64,000 bases of DNA from Paludibacteraceae bacterium (GTDB lineage Bacteria > Bacteroidota > Bacteroidia > Bacteroidales > Paludibacteraceae): contig JAGBVI010000070.1 in NCBI GenBank assembly GCA_017630395.1, positions 32,630 to 96,629 of the forward strand. The letters are read 5' to 3'. Numbering within the stretch: position 1 is the first letter of the stretch; each line of letters starts with the position of its first letter. Positions 55,290 through 62,844 of the stretch are shown here, piece after piece. The notes under the pieces are model-generated. The model worked only from the letters and a program-made list of their open reading frames with translations. It searched no databases and was not told the origin of the DNA. The position numbers and the translations under genes are program-made.

Positions 55290-55360
55290 TGTCCCATGGT
55301 GTAATGGTAGCACATCAGTTTCTGGCACTGCTTGTTCGGGTTCGAGTCCTGATGGGACAA
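55290..55360 (+). tRNA. tRNA-Gln, anticodon CUG
   Basis: 71 bases. The acceptor stem TGTCCCA pairs perfectly with TGGGACA. The D arm is GTG-TAATGGTAG-CAC. The anticodon loop TTCTGGC has CTG at positions 34-36. The T arm is TCGGG-TTCGAGT-CCTGA. The weak U1-A72 pair is a glutamine identity feature. CCA is not encoded, so it must be added afterwards. The first pair of the anticodon stem is a T-C mismatch. Confidence 0.9.
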
Positions 55361-55363
55361 CTA

Positions 55364-55398
55364 AAAACATGACAAAAGCAATTTTGTCATGTTTTTTT
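55364..55398 (+). terminator. Terminator of tRNA-Gln
   Basis: AAACATGACAAAA and TTTTGTCATGTTT form a 13-bp stem with a 4-base loop, ending in a run of T. It stands directly after the tRNA. Confidence 0.9.
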
Positions 55399-55445
55399 AT
55401 TTGATTAAATCGCTGATTTTTTTGAGTGATAAATAAATCCAATTT

Positions 55446-55669
55446 TTTGCTTGTATTTTATCATTTATTCATCCATTAATTTTGTTCTTTTGCTCTATAT
55501 AAGAGTAACAAAGATTAGATAGATTTTAATTAAAGTTACAAAGACGATCGTCGATGTAAAACTTTTGATTAAAACCTTTTTATCTAGTATTTCATCTATA
55601 CCTTATGCCTTAGTTATCATGTTCTTGTTATTCAAGGCTTCCCCCTTTGGAAGCCTTGTTGTCTTTTTA
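55446..55669 (+). ncRNA. RNA unit i of a three-unit array
   Basis: First and most diverged copy. TTTG (55446-55449) stands where the other units have TTTGACA; 43 bases on, TTCTTTTGC (about 55486-55493) is the -7-like end, and the RNA would start near 55499 (AAGAGTAACAAAGATTAGA, compare AAGAGAGACAAACAGAATT in unit ii). It ends in TTATCATGTTCTTGTTATT and a perfect 10-bp terminator hairpin. No protein frame is present. Predicted length about 170 bases. Confidence 0.45.
55633..55669 (+). terminator. Terminator of RNA unit i
   Basis: CAAGGCTTCC (55633-55642) and GGAAGCCTTG (55649-55658) form a perfect 10-bp stem with a 6-base loop, followed by TTGTCTTTTTA. Confidence 0.85.
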
Positions 55670-55706
55670 TCAATTATAGACATTAGTTAATAATGTCTAT
55701 AATTGA
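55670..55706. repeat. 37-base near-perfect palindrome
   Basis: TCAATTATAGACATTA (55670-55685), GTTAA, TAATGTCTATAATTGA (55691-55706): perfect 16-base arms around a 5-base loop. It directly follows the terminator of unit i. AT-rich and without a T tract, it is more like a binding site or a cruciform than a terminator. Confidence 0.85.
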
Positions 55707-55866
55707 AAATATTCATCTGTATTTACTACTTTGCACTAAATATAAAGTCTCTTTTGAAGAAAGTAAGTTAGAATCTTTTGCTCTTAATTCAATTTTTCTC
55801 ATAAAAAAACATTGAAAAACCCTCTATTTTCGCACTATTTAGTATTGTGACAAATAAATCTAATTG

Positions 55867-55914
55867 TTTGACAAATTTTTCCAATTGTTACAGTTTGTTA
55901 TATCACTATATTTG
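55867..55914 (+). promoter_or_regulatory. Promoter and upstream box of RNA unit ii
   Basis: TTTGACA (55867-55873) is shared with unit iii at nearly the same distance (44 and 43 bases) from the -7 element, within a conserved block of about 28 bases. TTG at 55885-55887, 19 bases, then TATATTTG at 55907-55914 give a good -33/-7 promoter. Confidence 0.6.
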
Positions 55915-55920
55915 CAATGT

Positions 55921-56106
55921 CAAGAGAGACAAACAGAATTTGCATAATGATTCTAGATTTTATATATATACTATTCGTTGATTTTTTTAATTTTAGTTCA
56001 TTGCTTATCAAACTTAAACCGTTATTACACTAATTGTTATCATGTTCTTGATCCTAATAAGACTTCTTCTTGAAATTAATTAAAAGGGGAAGTCTTGTTA
56101 TTTTTA
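55921..56106 (+). ncRNA. RNA unit ii of a three-unit array
   Basis: Predicted transcript of about 186 bases between a consensus promoter and a hairpin terminator. It begins near AAGAGAGACAAACAGAATTT and contains ATATACTATTCGTTGATTTT and TTAGTTCATTG, which recur in unit iii in the same order, and ends in TTATCATGTTCTTGATCC, shared with unit i. It has no start codon with an open frame of note, so it is non-coding. Function unknown. Confidence 0.5.
56059..56106 (+). terminator. Terminator of RNA unit ii
   Basis: AAGACTTC (56059-56066) and GAAGTCTT (56089-56096) form a perfect 8-bp stem with a 22-base loop, followed by GTTATTTTTAG. Confidence 0.65.
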
Positions 56107-56186
56107 GTTAGGCAATGTTATATAAATTTAAATATACTGCAAAATAAATATCTGTAACCACCCGAAATAGATTCAAAATAAATCTT

Positions 56187-56379
56187 AGAAGTTGTTTAAA
56201 TTTTATTTCGAGCATATTTGAGAGAGATTTTTAAATCTATTTTTAATCTTCTTTTGTAGAAAACAGTGGACTATTATCAAAAATAAGAATTATAAAATTG
56301 GGTCAAAAAGAATCTCAAACAAGTTGAAAAAAGCAGAGTTTTAGGCTTAAAATAATTTAATAAGACTTAAGCAGTTTCT
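56187..56379 (+). mobile_element. MITE-like element, family 1, copy f
   Basis: 193 bp. It begins AGAAGTTGTTTAAATTTTAT and has the internal blocks ATTTGAGAGAGATTTTTAAA and AACAGTGGACTATTATCAAA. It ends TAAGACTTAAGCAGTTTCT. It lies between RNA units ii and iii and is therefore a later insertion into the array. Confidence 0.7.
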
Positions 56380-56557
56380 GAATATAAGCGCAGATATAAC
56401 GAAATTGATACAAGTTACCTTTTGTCAAGCAATAATCATATATAAGAAACTGCATTTCAAATACATCAATATCCAGATTTATCCAAAATTTTTACGAAAA
56501 ATATAAAATATAAATTAGAAATGTAATCCCTAAAAGTTCGATGGAATCGGTATTTTT

Positions 56558-56630
56558 TGTCCATTGAAAAAAATGTCCAATTATTTGACAGATAAGTCCA
56601 AATCTAGGAAATAAAAATCTTATTTCTTTG
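56558..56630 (+). promoter_or_regulatory. Regulatory region of unit iii and the GH30 gene
   Basis: Three direct boxes, TGTCCATT (56558), TGTCCAAT (56574) and AGTCCAAA (56595), surround TTTGACA at 56584-56590. The -7 region TTTCTTTG (56623-56630) is imperfect and no TTG stands 19-21 bases before it, which suggests that transcription needs an activator bound at these boxes. Which protein binds is not known. Confidence 0.45.
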
Positions 56631-56636
56631 CAATGT

Positions 56637-56864
56637 CGAGAGAGACAAAATTTATTTTGAAAACAATTCATTGTAAAATATACTATTCATTGATTTGAAA
56701 TATTTGTAGTTCATTGTAAATTGCCTATTGTATTGTTCATTGGTTTTAGTATTTCGCAATAGGCCGACCAAAAAACATTCATTACACTTACTTACATGTT
56801 CTAGAGATCCAGCAGGTTTGCCCCCCAGTGATGGGCGGTACCTGGGTGATCTAGATTTTTTTTT
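56637..56864 (+). ncRNA. RNA unit iii: long leader of the GH30 gene or a separate RNA
   Basis: The segment starts with CAATGTCGAGAGAGACAAAA, carries ATATACTATTCATTGATTTG and GTAGTTCATTG as in unit ii, and ends in a strong GC-rich hairpin with nine Ts, 88 bases before the ATG of the GH30 gene. Read-through would give a leader of over 300 bases. Either a premature-termination switch for the GH30 gene or a stand-alone RNA is possible. Confidence 0.5.
56805..56864 (+). terminator. GC-rich terminator in the GH30 leader
   Basis: AGATC (56805-56809) pairs with GATCT (56848-56852), AGGT (56814-56817) with ACCT (56840-56843), and the C run at 56821-56826 with GGG and GG inside 56833-56838. TTTTTTTTT at 56856-56864 follows. 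The hairpin is markedly richer in G+C than everything around it. Confidence 0.7.
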
Positions 56865-56899
56865 CAATTTTATTTTGTTTTTTACATATTTTATGTACT

Positions 56900-56913
56900 T
56901 TTACACGTGTAAA
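56900..56913. promoter_or_regulatory. 14-base palindrome ahead of the GH30 gene
   Basis: TTTACACGTGTAAA is a perfect inverted repeat centred 46 bases before the ATG and downstream of the leader terminator. A dimeric regulator could bind here. Confidence 0.5.
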
Positions 56914-56951
56914 GTGTAGTGTGTTTGAATTTTAATGATAGATAGTTATAA

Positions 56952-59609
56952 ATGGCTCAACGTTTTCAATTTAGATATCTGATAATTGGTTTGTTGCTCC
57001 TATTAAATGGTTGGGACATCCAGTTGAGGGCGGACAATGTTTCTGTTCGTCTTGATCCATCTGTGACTTATCAAACTGTTGAAGGAATAGGAGGAGGTAT
57101 AGTTTATTACTTAGATTGGGTTACTACACACAAGAATAAGGAGGCTGTTTACGACACCATTTTTACAGGATTAGGAATTTCTGGCTTGCGAATAGCTAAC
57201 TGGGCGCAAGAAGATACAGCTGATTTTAAGCATGAGAAAGAAATTATGTCTGAGGCTAGAAAGCGTTTAGGAAAGAAATTTTTTACACTTATGTCTTGTT
57301 GGTCTGCGCCAGCTTATCTTAAGGCTAATAATTCTCTAAGAGGGACAGGTTCCGGTTCTGTGAAAGCTTCTTTGAAAAAACAAAATGGCAAGTTTATGTA
57401 CAATGAGTACGGAAAGTGGTGGAGAAAATCAATTGAACGATATCAAGCTGTTGGGATTACTCCTGACTACGTTAGTATTCAGAATGAGCCCGATATGGAT
57501 GCAACTTACGAGGCTACATTGTTTAATCCAACAGAGAGTTGGGATGTTGCCTCTTATGGAGCTGCGCTTTCTGCTGTTGCCAATAATTTTAATGGATTGT
57601 CTCCTCGTCCGAAATTAATTGGACCGGAAGTGATGGGTATTGGTTGGCAACAAACTCAAAAATATGTTTGGGAGTTAGATCAAAATTTGTTAGGAGGTTA
57701 TTGCTTTCACTATTACCATAGTGGTTTAAATGATCATGATGCCTTAGATTTACGTTATAGTTATCCGGATGATTTTACAGATGCAATGAAGGGGCTTTTT
57801 ACCGATTATGGGTATAGTAAACCTATGTTTATGTCTGAAAATAGTTCTTTAAGAGATCGTCAGCAAAATGATCCGGTCTTGATGGCGTGGTTTATCTCTA
57901 AAGCATTCAATGAAAATAGGGTTGCTTCCTATTTACATTGGAATTTGTTATGGGGAAATGAAGGTGATGGTTGTATTAATCTCGATTTTGATGAACAGGG
58001 GTATAATTCTGAATTAGGGTATGTCATTCAAGGTGATTATCATGCGTTAAGACATTATACCAAGTATGTTCAGCGAGGCTGGAAGGTCTTTAATTCTTCT
58101 ACTAATAATAGAGATATATTGGCAACGGCCTTTAAGTCTCCCTCAGATGATGCTTATACATTGGTGATTGTGAATAAGGGGCAAAAATGGCATAATGTGT
58201 CGCATAACCTTTCTTTGATGGGATTTCAGATGGAAGTGGTTCAATCTATCCCATCTAATGGAGTCTGGAGTTCTCCAATAACCGACTTTTCTAACGGATT
58301 GAATGTAGCACCTAATTCGATTGTAACGATAGCGTATCGAAAAAATCCTGAATTATGTATTTGGGGCGAAAATGGTGATGGTATTTGGTCTGAGGCTGAT
58401 AAATGGAGTGGAGGGAAAGTTCCTTCTGAGTGGGATTATGTTCAGATTAAGTCCGGTGTGTGTGCTGTAAATGATTTGTTTCATACATCCGAGATTGTTG
58501 TTCAAGAAGGGGCTGAATTGAACATTAATGAGCTATCTGTGGCCAACGATTTAAAAGTTCATAAAGGTCTCTTGTCTCTTAATAGTGGACCTAATAACAT
58601 ATCTCTACGTGGGGTAATTACAGCAATTGATACCGCAACAATATTCGTCGATGAGGATGCTTATACATTGCTGCTTTCCGGAGAATTGAAAGGAAACGGA
58701 GAGATTATTAAAAGAGGAAAAGGTAAGTTGCTTTTGGAGAGTGAGGCGAAAAATTTCTCGGGTTCATGGAAGGTTGATGGGGGAATCTTGGAAAATTCAA
58801 TTAACCAAGCCTTTGGATATCGTCCGATTTATGTCTCAAATGGTGCTCATCTTTCCGTATTATATGAAGATTCGATTGTTGCTTTGGAGTTGGAACGGGG
58901 CGGAACAGTTCGATTGAAATCCGACTTGCGAGTGAGAGAAGCGGTGATTGCGGATTCTGTTCTTGCTAATGGTACTTATACCGCCGAAGATTTTCCTGGC
59001 TTGTTGGAGGGTGATGCTAAATTGATAGTCTATTATCCTTATCCGGCTTTAGATAAATGGGGAGATGGAGCTATGACACAAGTTGTAATGGAGGGGACAA
59101 AAATTGTTCCATTCTATTTCTCCTATGCCAATGTAAGTGATATACGCGTAGAATGGAATCCATATCAGCCGATAGGTGTGAATGTTACTTTTGATGGCTC
59201 AGAACAAGATAGGTATATATCTGTTTCCGGAACATTAAAAGAAGATGGCCTCTTTAAATATACTGTCGTTGCTATGGGCTATAAAGATAGTACTTTAAAG
59301 GTGGAAGGATTGATTTCAACTCCTGCTGCTATTACTACAGATTTAACCGATTCGTATTCTGTTGCTCAATTGCAAATTAAACTTTCTTCGGATGAAACAG
59401 GTGTTTATGCAGAGTTGTCACAACCTATTTCAAGTCCTGTTGATTATACTATACTTGATTTGCAAGGAAGAGAAATTTACAGAGGAAGAATAGAATCTGA
59501 TGATAATTTACGTCATCCATTGAATTTCAATTTCCCAATGAAAGGTCTTTATATCTTCTCTTGGGTTTCAGATGATGCCAATGGGGCAGTACGGTTTGTT
59601 GTTGAGTAA
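56952..59609 (+). CDS. Secreted glycoside hydrolase family 30 enzyme with T9SS type A tail
   Basis: 885 residues. A signal peptide spans residues about 8-27. The GH30 barrel covers about 30-385: YQTVEGIGGGIVYYLDWVTT, then SCWSAPAYLKANNSLRGTGS, the acid/base Glu179 in VSIQNEPDMD, and the nucleophile Glu296 in MFMSENSSL. A beta-sandwich (to about 475) completes the GH30 core, as in xylanases and glucosidases of the family; the layout resembles subfamily 8 glucuronoxylanases, but the substrate is not certain. Residues about 480-690 form a beta-helix-like region with the autotransporter-type GNGEIIKRGKGKLLLESEAK. The last 90 residues, with VDYTILDLQGREIYRGRI and LYIFSWVSDDA, are a type A T9SS sorting domain. 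The gene follows a long regulated-looking leader. Confidence 0.87.
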   Translation: MAQRFQFRYLIIGLLLLLNGWDIQLRADNVSVRLDPSVTYQTVEGIGGGIVYYLDWVTTHKNKEAVYDTIFTGLGISGLRIANWAQEDTADFKHEKEIMSEARKRLGKKFFTLMSCWSAPAYLKANNSLRGTGSGSVKASLKKQNGKFMYNEYGKWWRKSIERYQAVGITPDYVSIQNEPDMDATYEATLFNPTESWDVASYGAALSAVANNFNGLSPRPKLIGPEVMGIGWQQTQKYVWELDQNLLGGYCFHYYHSGLNDHDALDLRYSYPDDFTDAMKGLFTDYGYSKPMFMSENSSLRDRQQNDPVLMAWFISKAFNENRVASYLHWNLLWGNEGDGCINLDFDEQGYNSELGYVIQGDYHALRHYTKYVQRGWKVFNSSTNNRDILATAFKSPSDDAYTLVIVNKGQKWHNVSHNLSLMGFQMEVVQSIPSNGVWSSPITDFSNGLNVAPNSIVTIAYRKNPELCIWGENGDGIWSEADKWSGGKVPSEWDYVQIKSGVCAVNDLFHTSEIVVQEGAELNINELSVANDLKVHKGLLSLNSGPNNISLRGVITAIDTATIFVDEDAYTLLLSGELKGNGEIIKRGKGKLLLESEAKNFSGSWKVDGGILENSINQAFGYRPIYVSNGAHLSVLYEDSIVALELERGGTVRLKSDLRVREAVIADSVLANGTYTAEDFPGLLEGDAKLIVYYPYPALDKWGDGAMTQVVMEGTKIVPFYFSYANVSDIRVEWNPYQPIGVNVTFDGSEQDRYISVSGTLKEDGLFKYTVVAMGYKDSTLKVEGLISTPAAITTDLTDSYSVAQLQIKLSSDETGVYAELSQPISSPVDYTILDLQGREIYRGRIESDDNLRHPLNFNFPMKGLYIFSWVSDDANGAVRFVVE

Positions 59610-60075
59610 GTAGATATTCGCAAGTGAGTTTTAACGAAGGTCGTGTTTGTAAATTTATTTATTAGATTTTTTTTGTTTATTTAGAGCTTATTTTGTTGCG
59701 AAAGAAGTGGGCAGTGTAAACACTATGACTTACAAACAAAAAGCAGGTTGTTGAAAGCAAAATTGTAAAATTATCCCCTAATTAATACTTTTTATTACAA
59801 CCTATAGAACCTGCCTTAGTTATTGAAGTAAAGGAACAAATAAAAACTAGAAAATAAAATATATAGATATCACCTTACTATATTTCCAACTTTAAATTCG
59901 TCTATTAACCTAAAATACCTTATCTTTGTGGGTGTGTTAATTAAGCGATGGTTTCTGTAATTCTGAATTATGGGAATGTTGTGTGTTAATGAAAGGAGAA
60001 TGTTGATTTTTTTTTCTACTGTTTTCATTATTGAAAAATGAATAGAGTAGAGAAGTTGGGATAAATTATATAATA
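59610..60075. promoter_or_regulatory. Intergenic region before the O-acetylation cassette
   Basis: 466 bases without a gene. At 59743-59814 lies a small element remnant with inverted ends GCAGGTT and AACCTGC; its right end ACCTATAGAACCTGCC resembles family 2. A -7-like TATCTTTG stands at 59921-59928 and gives a leader of about 140 bases for the next gene. The rest is AT-rich without clear signals. Confidence 0.5.
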
Positions 60076-61569
60076 ATGAAAGCGTACCAAACTTTGTTAT
60101 TTTTAGTTTCGGTTCTACTAATATTGGTGGGATTGTGTTTTGTGTTTCCAGAAAATATATCTATAGGCGGATTAACATTGCGTTATCCAACTTTGGAGCA
60201 AGCTTTGCGTAAGTCGAACGGAGATAGGGAGTCTGTTGAGGAAAAGTTGAGAATAGCAGAAGAGGAGTTGAAGATGCAATTTGTGCGAGATTCTATTCTC
60301 AGAGATTCTTTGGACAGAGTTTTTGCCGAATTACATGCCGATTCCTTAAATTATATAGATTCGCTGAAAGCCTACCAAAAGATGTTGTTGAATGGTTCGG
60401 TGAAAATTTCGTTTCCAAATAATGACATCTCAAAAATCTTTCCATTTTTTAGAATGTTGGAGCAATGCAAAAAAGGGAAAGATTTAGTAAGAATTTTGCA
60501 TTATGGAGATTCACAGATAGAGGCAGATAGGATATCAAGTTACATCAGAGAACAATTGCAGCAAAATTTCGGAGGTTATGGTCCGGGTATGGCTCCTGCA
60601 ATTCAACCCATACCTTCGATGTCTGTTTCTCAGTTCGCTTCGGATAGTTTACCACGATTTATAGCCGATGGAACAATGCGACAGAAATTGTCTCATAATC
60701 GTTACGGAGTTTTAGCTCAAATGGCTCTTTTAGATGGAAGAGTTACGTTGAACTATTCGGCTCGAAATTGGAAAAAGACACAGCCCCGTACCAAGAAATT
60801 TTCTCAAGTCCGTTTGATAGTAGGAAAAACATCAAATGATTTTTCTGCCAAGTTGGTTGTTGATGGACTTCAGGATTCTGTGCAATATATATATGACCCA
60901 TCTGAGGAGGTTTCTATTTTGAAATGGCAGTTAGATACAACCATATCTAAATTCAAATTGGTATTATCTGGAAAGGCAGAATTATATGGAGTTGCGATAG
61001 ATGGAAGAAGTGGAGTTGCTGTTGATAATGTGCCATTAAGAGGAAGCTCAGGAACATTTTTTCACAGAATATCTCCATCACTATTGTCTCGTTCAATGGA
61101 TGCGCTTAACGTACGTATGATTTTATTGGAATTTGGAGGAAATGCCACACCATACGTAAATAGTGATGAAAGTGTATCCGATTATAAACAGATGATTGCG
61201 CGTCAAATTCGTTATTTAAAAAGTCATTATCCAAAGGCTCAAATATTATTAATTGGTCCGGCAGATATGTCAATGAAAATAGATGGAGAGCTACAAACAT
61301 ATCCATTCTTAGAAGAGATTGTGAATGCAATGGAAGAGGCAGCCTTAGAAAATGATGCCTATTTTTGGAATATGTATCAGGTTATGGGAGGAAGAAATTC
61401 GATGGTAAAATGGGTTGAACATCAGCCGGCATGGGCAGCCTCTGATTATATTCATTTTACAGAGTCTGGCGCAAATAAGATCGCAAGCTTTTTTGTCCAA
61501 TCGTTTATGAATTATTATGAATATTATCAATTTTTGAGAAGAAATAAAGAGTGGAGTGGTGTTGAGTAA
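60076..61569 (+). CDS. SGNH/GDSL-type protein, membrane-anchored, of an O-acetylation cassette
   Basis: 497 residues. An N-terminal membrane helix (TLLFLVSVLLILVGLCFVFP) is followed by a coiled coil (residues about 45-105) and an extracytoplasmic SGNH fold. Block I is RILHYGDSQIEADRISSYIR, with the catalytic Ser in GDSQ; block III is LLEFGGNATPYV; block V is AASDYIHFTESGANKIASFF, with the Asp-x-x-His pair. A carbohydrate-like module appears inserted between blocks I and III. The neighbours (a second SGNH protein and an MBOAT) match systems such as AlgI/AlgJ/AlgX, in which the MBOAT passes acetyl groups across the membrane to an SGNH enzyme that acetylates a polysaccharide. The polymer is unknown. 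Confidence 0.8.
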   Translation: MKAYQTLLFLVSVLLILVGLCFVFPENISIGGLTLRYPTLEQALRKSNGDRESVEEKLRIAEEELKMQFVRDSILRDSLDRVFAELHADSLNYIDSLKAYQKMLLNGSVKISFPNNDISKIFPFFRMLEQCKKGKDLVRILHYGDSQIEADRISSYIREQLQQNFGGYGPGMAPAIQPIPSMSVSQFASDSLPRFIADGTMRQKLSHNRYGVLAQMALLDGRVTLNYSARNWKKTQPRTKKFSQVRLIVGKTSNDFSAKLVVDGLQDSVQYIYDPSEEVSILKWQLDTTISKFKLVLSGKAELYGVAIDGRSGVAVDNVPLRGSSGTFFHRISPSLLSRSMDALNVRMILLEFGGNATPYVNSDESVSDYKQMIARQIRYLKSHYPKAQILLIGPADMSMKIDGELQTYPFLEEIVNAMEEAALENDAYFWNMYQVMGGRNSMVKWVEHQPAWAASDYIHFTESGANKIASFFVQSFMNYYEYYQFLRRNKEWSGVE

Positions 61570-61570
61570 G

Positions 61571-62833
61571 ATGAGAAGGATATTATTGTTTTTAGGAGTG
61601 TTCTTTTATGTAAGTCAGGCGATAGCAGTTCAAGACTCGCTTGAAACAGAAAAGCGAAAAGCATTCGAGTTTATTGCCGATTCGTTAAACGAAATGATTT
61701 TTTTAGGGAATAATCCAGATTTTCGTTGCAAATTTTACGATAAAATTGATTCCTTTCGCGCAACAGGAAAGGGTCGAATAAATATTCTTCATATTGGAGG
61801 ATCTCATGTGCAGGCAGATATTTTTTCGCATACGGTACGTTGTCGTATCGATTCGTTAAATGGAGAATTTAAGCCAAGTAGAGGTGTATTGTTCCCTTAT
61901 CAAGTTGCAAAAACCAACAACCCATCCAATTACAAGGTAACATATGCTGGAGAGTGGAAGTCTTCGCGCAATATTAAAAGAGATAGAGAAGCTATTTTGG
62001 GAGTAACAGGTATGGCTGTATCTACTGTGGATTCTATTGCAGAAATTCGAATTAAATTGAATCCGAAAGACTCAGTGGACCGATGGAGTTTCTCTCGATT
62101 GAAGTTGTTGGGATATGCAGAACATCCCAAAGTTATACCACTGTTAAAATTGGGAAATTCATCCTTTTTGCATCCTATTTACGATTCTGTTACATCTACA
62201 TATACCTACTTGCTTTCAGTTCCCATGGACTCTTTGAATTTGATAATATCTCAAACAGATACCATTTTACATCGTTTTACGTTGACTGGTTTTCTGTTAG
62301 AGAATGATGAGCCGGGCATTGTGTATCACTCTATCGGGGTGAATGGAGCTTCGGTACCATCATATCTTTCTTGTCCTAATTTTGAGAGAGACTTAAGTTT
62401 GATTCGTCCGGATATGGTTATTTTTGCCATTGGAATAAATGATGCAATTCCACAGAATTTTTCTAAAAATAATTTTATAGCCAATTATGATTCGCTGTTG
62501 TCAAAATTCAGAAATGTTTCTCCGGATTGTTTTTTTGTATTTGTGTCGAACAATGATTCGTATCGCAAAATTAAAAGACGTTATCGAAGAACACGTTATC
62601 AGTTGAATACCAATGGTGTTTTAGCGAGAGAAGCTTTTGTAACGTTGGCAGAGAAACATGATGGTTCGCTATGGGATTTGTTTTCCATAATGGGCGGCTT
62701 GGATTCGATAAAAAAATGGGAAGGAAGTGGTCTGTCACAAAAAGATAAAGTACACTTTACCAAAGCAGGATATACTTTAGTTGGGAATCTTTTTTTTGAA
62801 GCATTTCTTAACTCCTACAATAATAAAGATTAA
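61571..62833 (+). CDS. Second SGNH-type protein of the O-acetylation cassette
   Basis: 420 residues from the ATG at 61571, one base after the stop of the previous gene; a GTG-started frame from 61556 overlaps it. A signal peptide (RRILLFLGVFFYVSQAIA) exports it. Block I reads NILHIGGSHVQADIFSHTVR: the Ser is kept, but the usual Asp before it is Gly (GGSH in place of GDSQ). Block III is FAIGINDAIP and block V is KDKVHFTKAGYTLVGNLFFE. It is homologous to the preceding protein in its overall plan (GDSQIEAD and GGSHVQAD), so the pair arose by duplication and then diverged. It is probably the partner acetyl-transfer protein of the cassette. Confidence 0.78.
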   Translation: MRRILLFLGVFFYVSQAIAVQDSLETEKRKAFEFIADSLNEMIFLGNNPDFRCKFYDKIDSFRATGKGRINILHIGGSHVQADIFSHTVRCRIDSLNGEFKPSRGVLFPYQVAKTNNPSNYKVTYAGEWKSSRNIKRDREAILGVTGMAVSTVDSIAEIRIKLNPKDSVDRWSFSRLKLLGYAEHPKVIPLLKLGNSSFLHPIYDSVTSTYTYLLSVPMDSLNLIISQTDTILHRFTLTGFLLENDEPGIVYHSIGVNGASVPSYLSCPNFERDLSLIRPDMVIFAIGINDAIPQNFSKNNFIANYDSLLSKFRNVSPDCFFVFVSNNDSYRKIKRRYRRTRYQLNTNGVLAREAFVTLAEKHDGSLWDLFSIMGGLDSIKKWEGSGLSQKDKVHFTKAGYTLVGNLFFEAFLNSYNNKD

Positions 62834-62844
62834 AACGAACAGAT

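Noticed and set aside
55257..55442. Minus-strand open frame over the tRNA
   Set aside because: It translates the complement of tRNA-Gln and its terminator, a common spurious prediction.
56801..56855. GC-rich hairpin as a tRNA or tRNA-like structure
   Set aside because: It folds as one stem-loop followed by nine Ts and shows no cloverleaf; it is better explained as a terminator.
55420..56951. A susC/susD-type or other protein gene upstream of the GH30 gene
   Set aside because: No frame of more than about 70 codons with protein-like composition exists in this stretch; the frames at 56652-56919 cover the hairpin and leader only.
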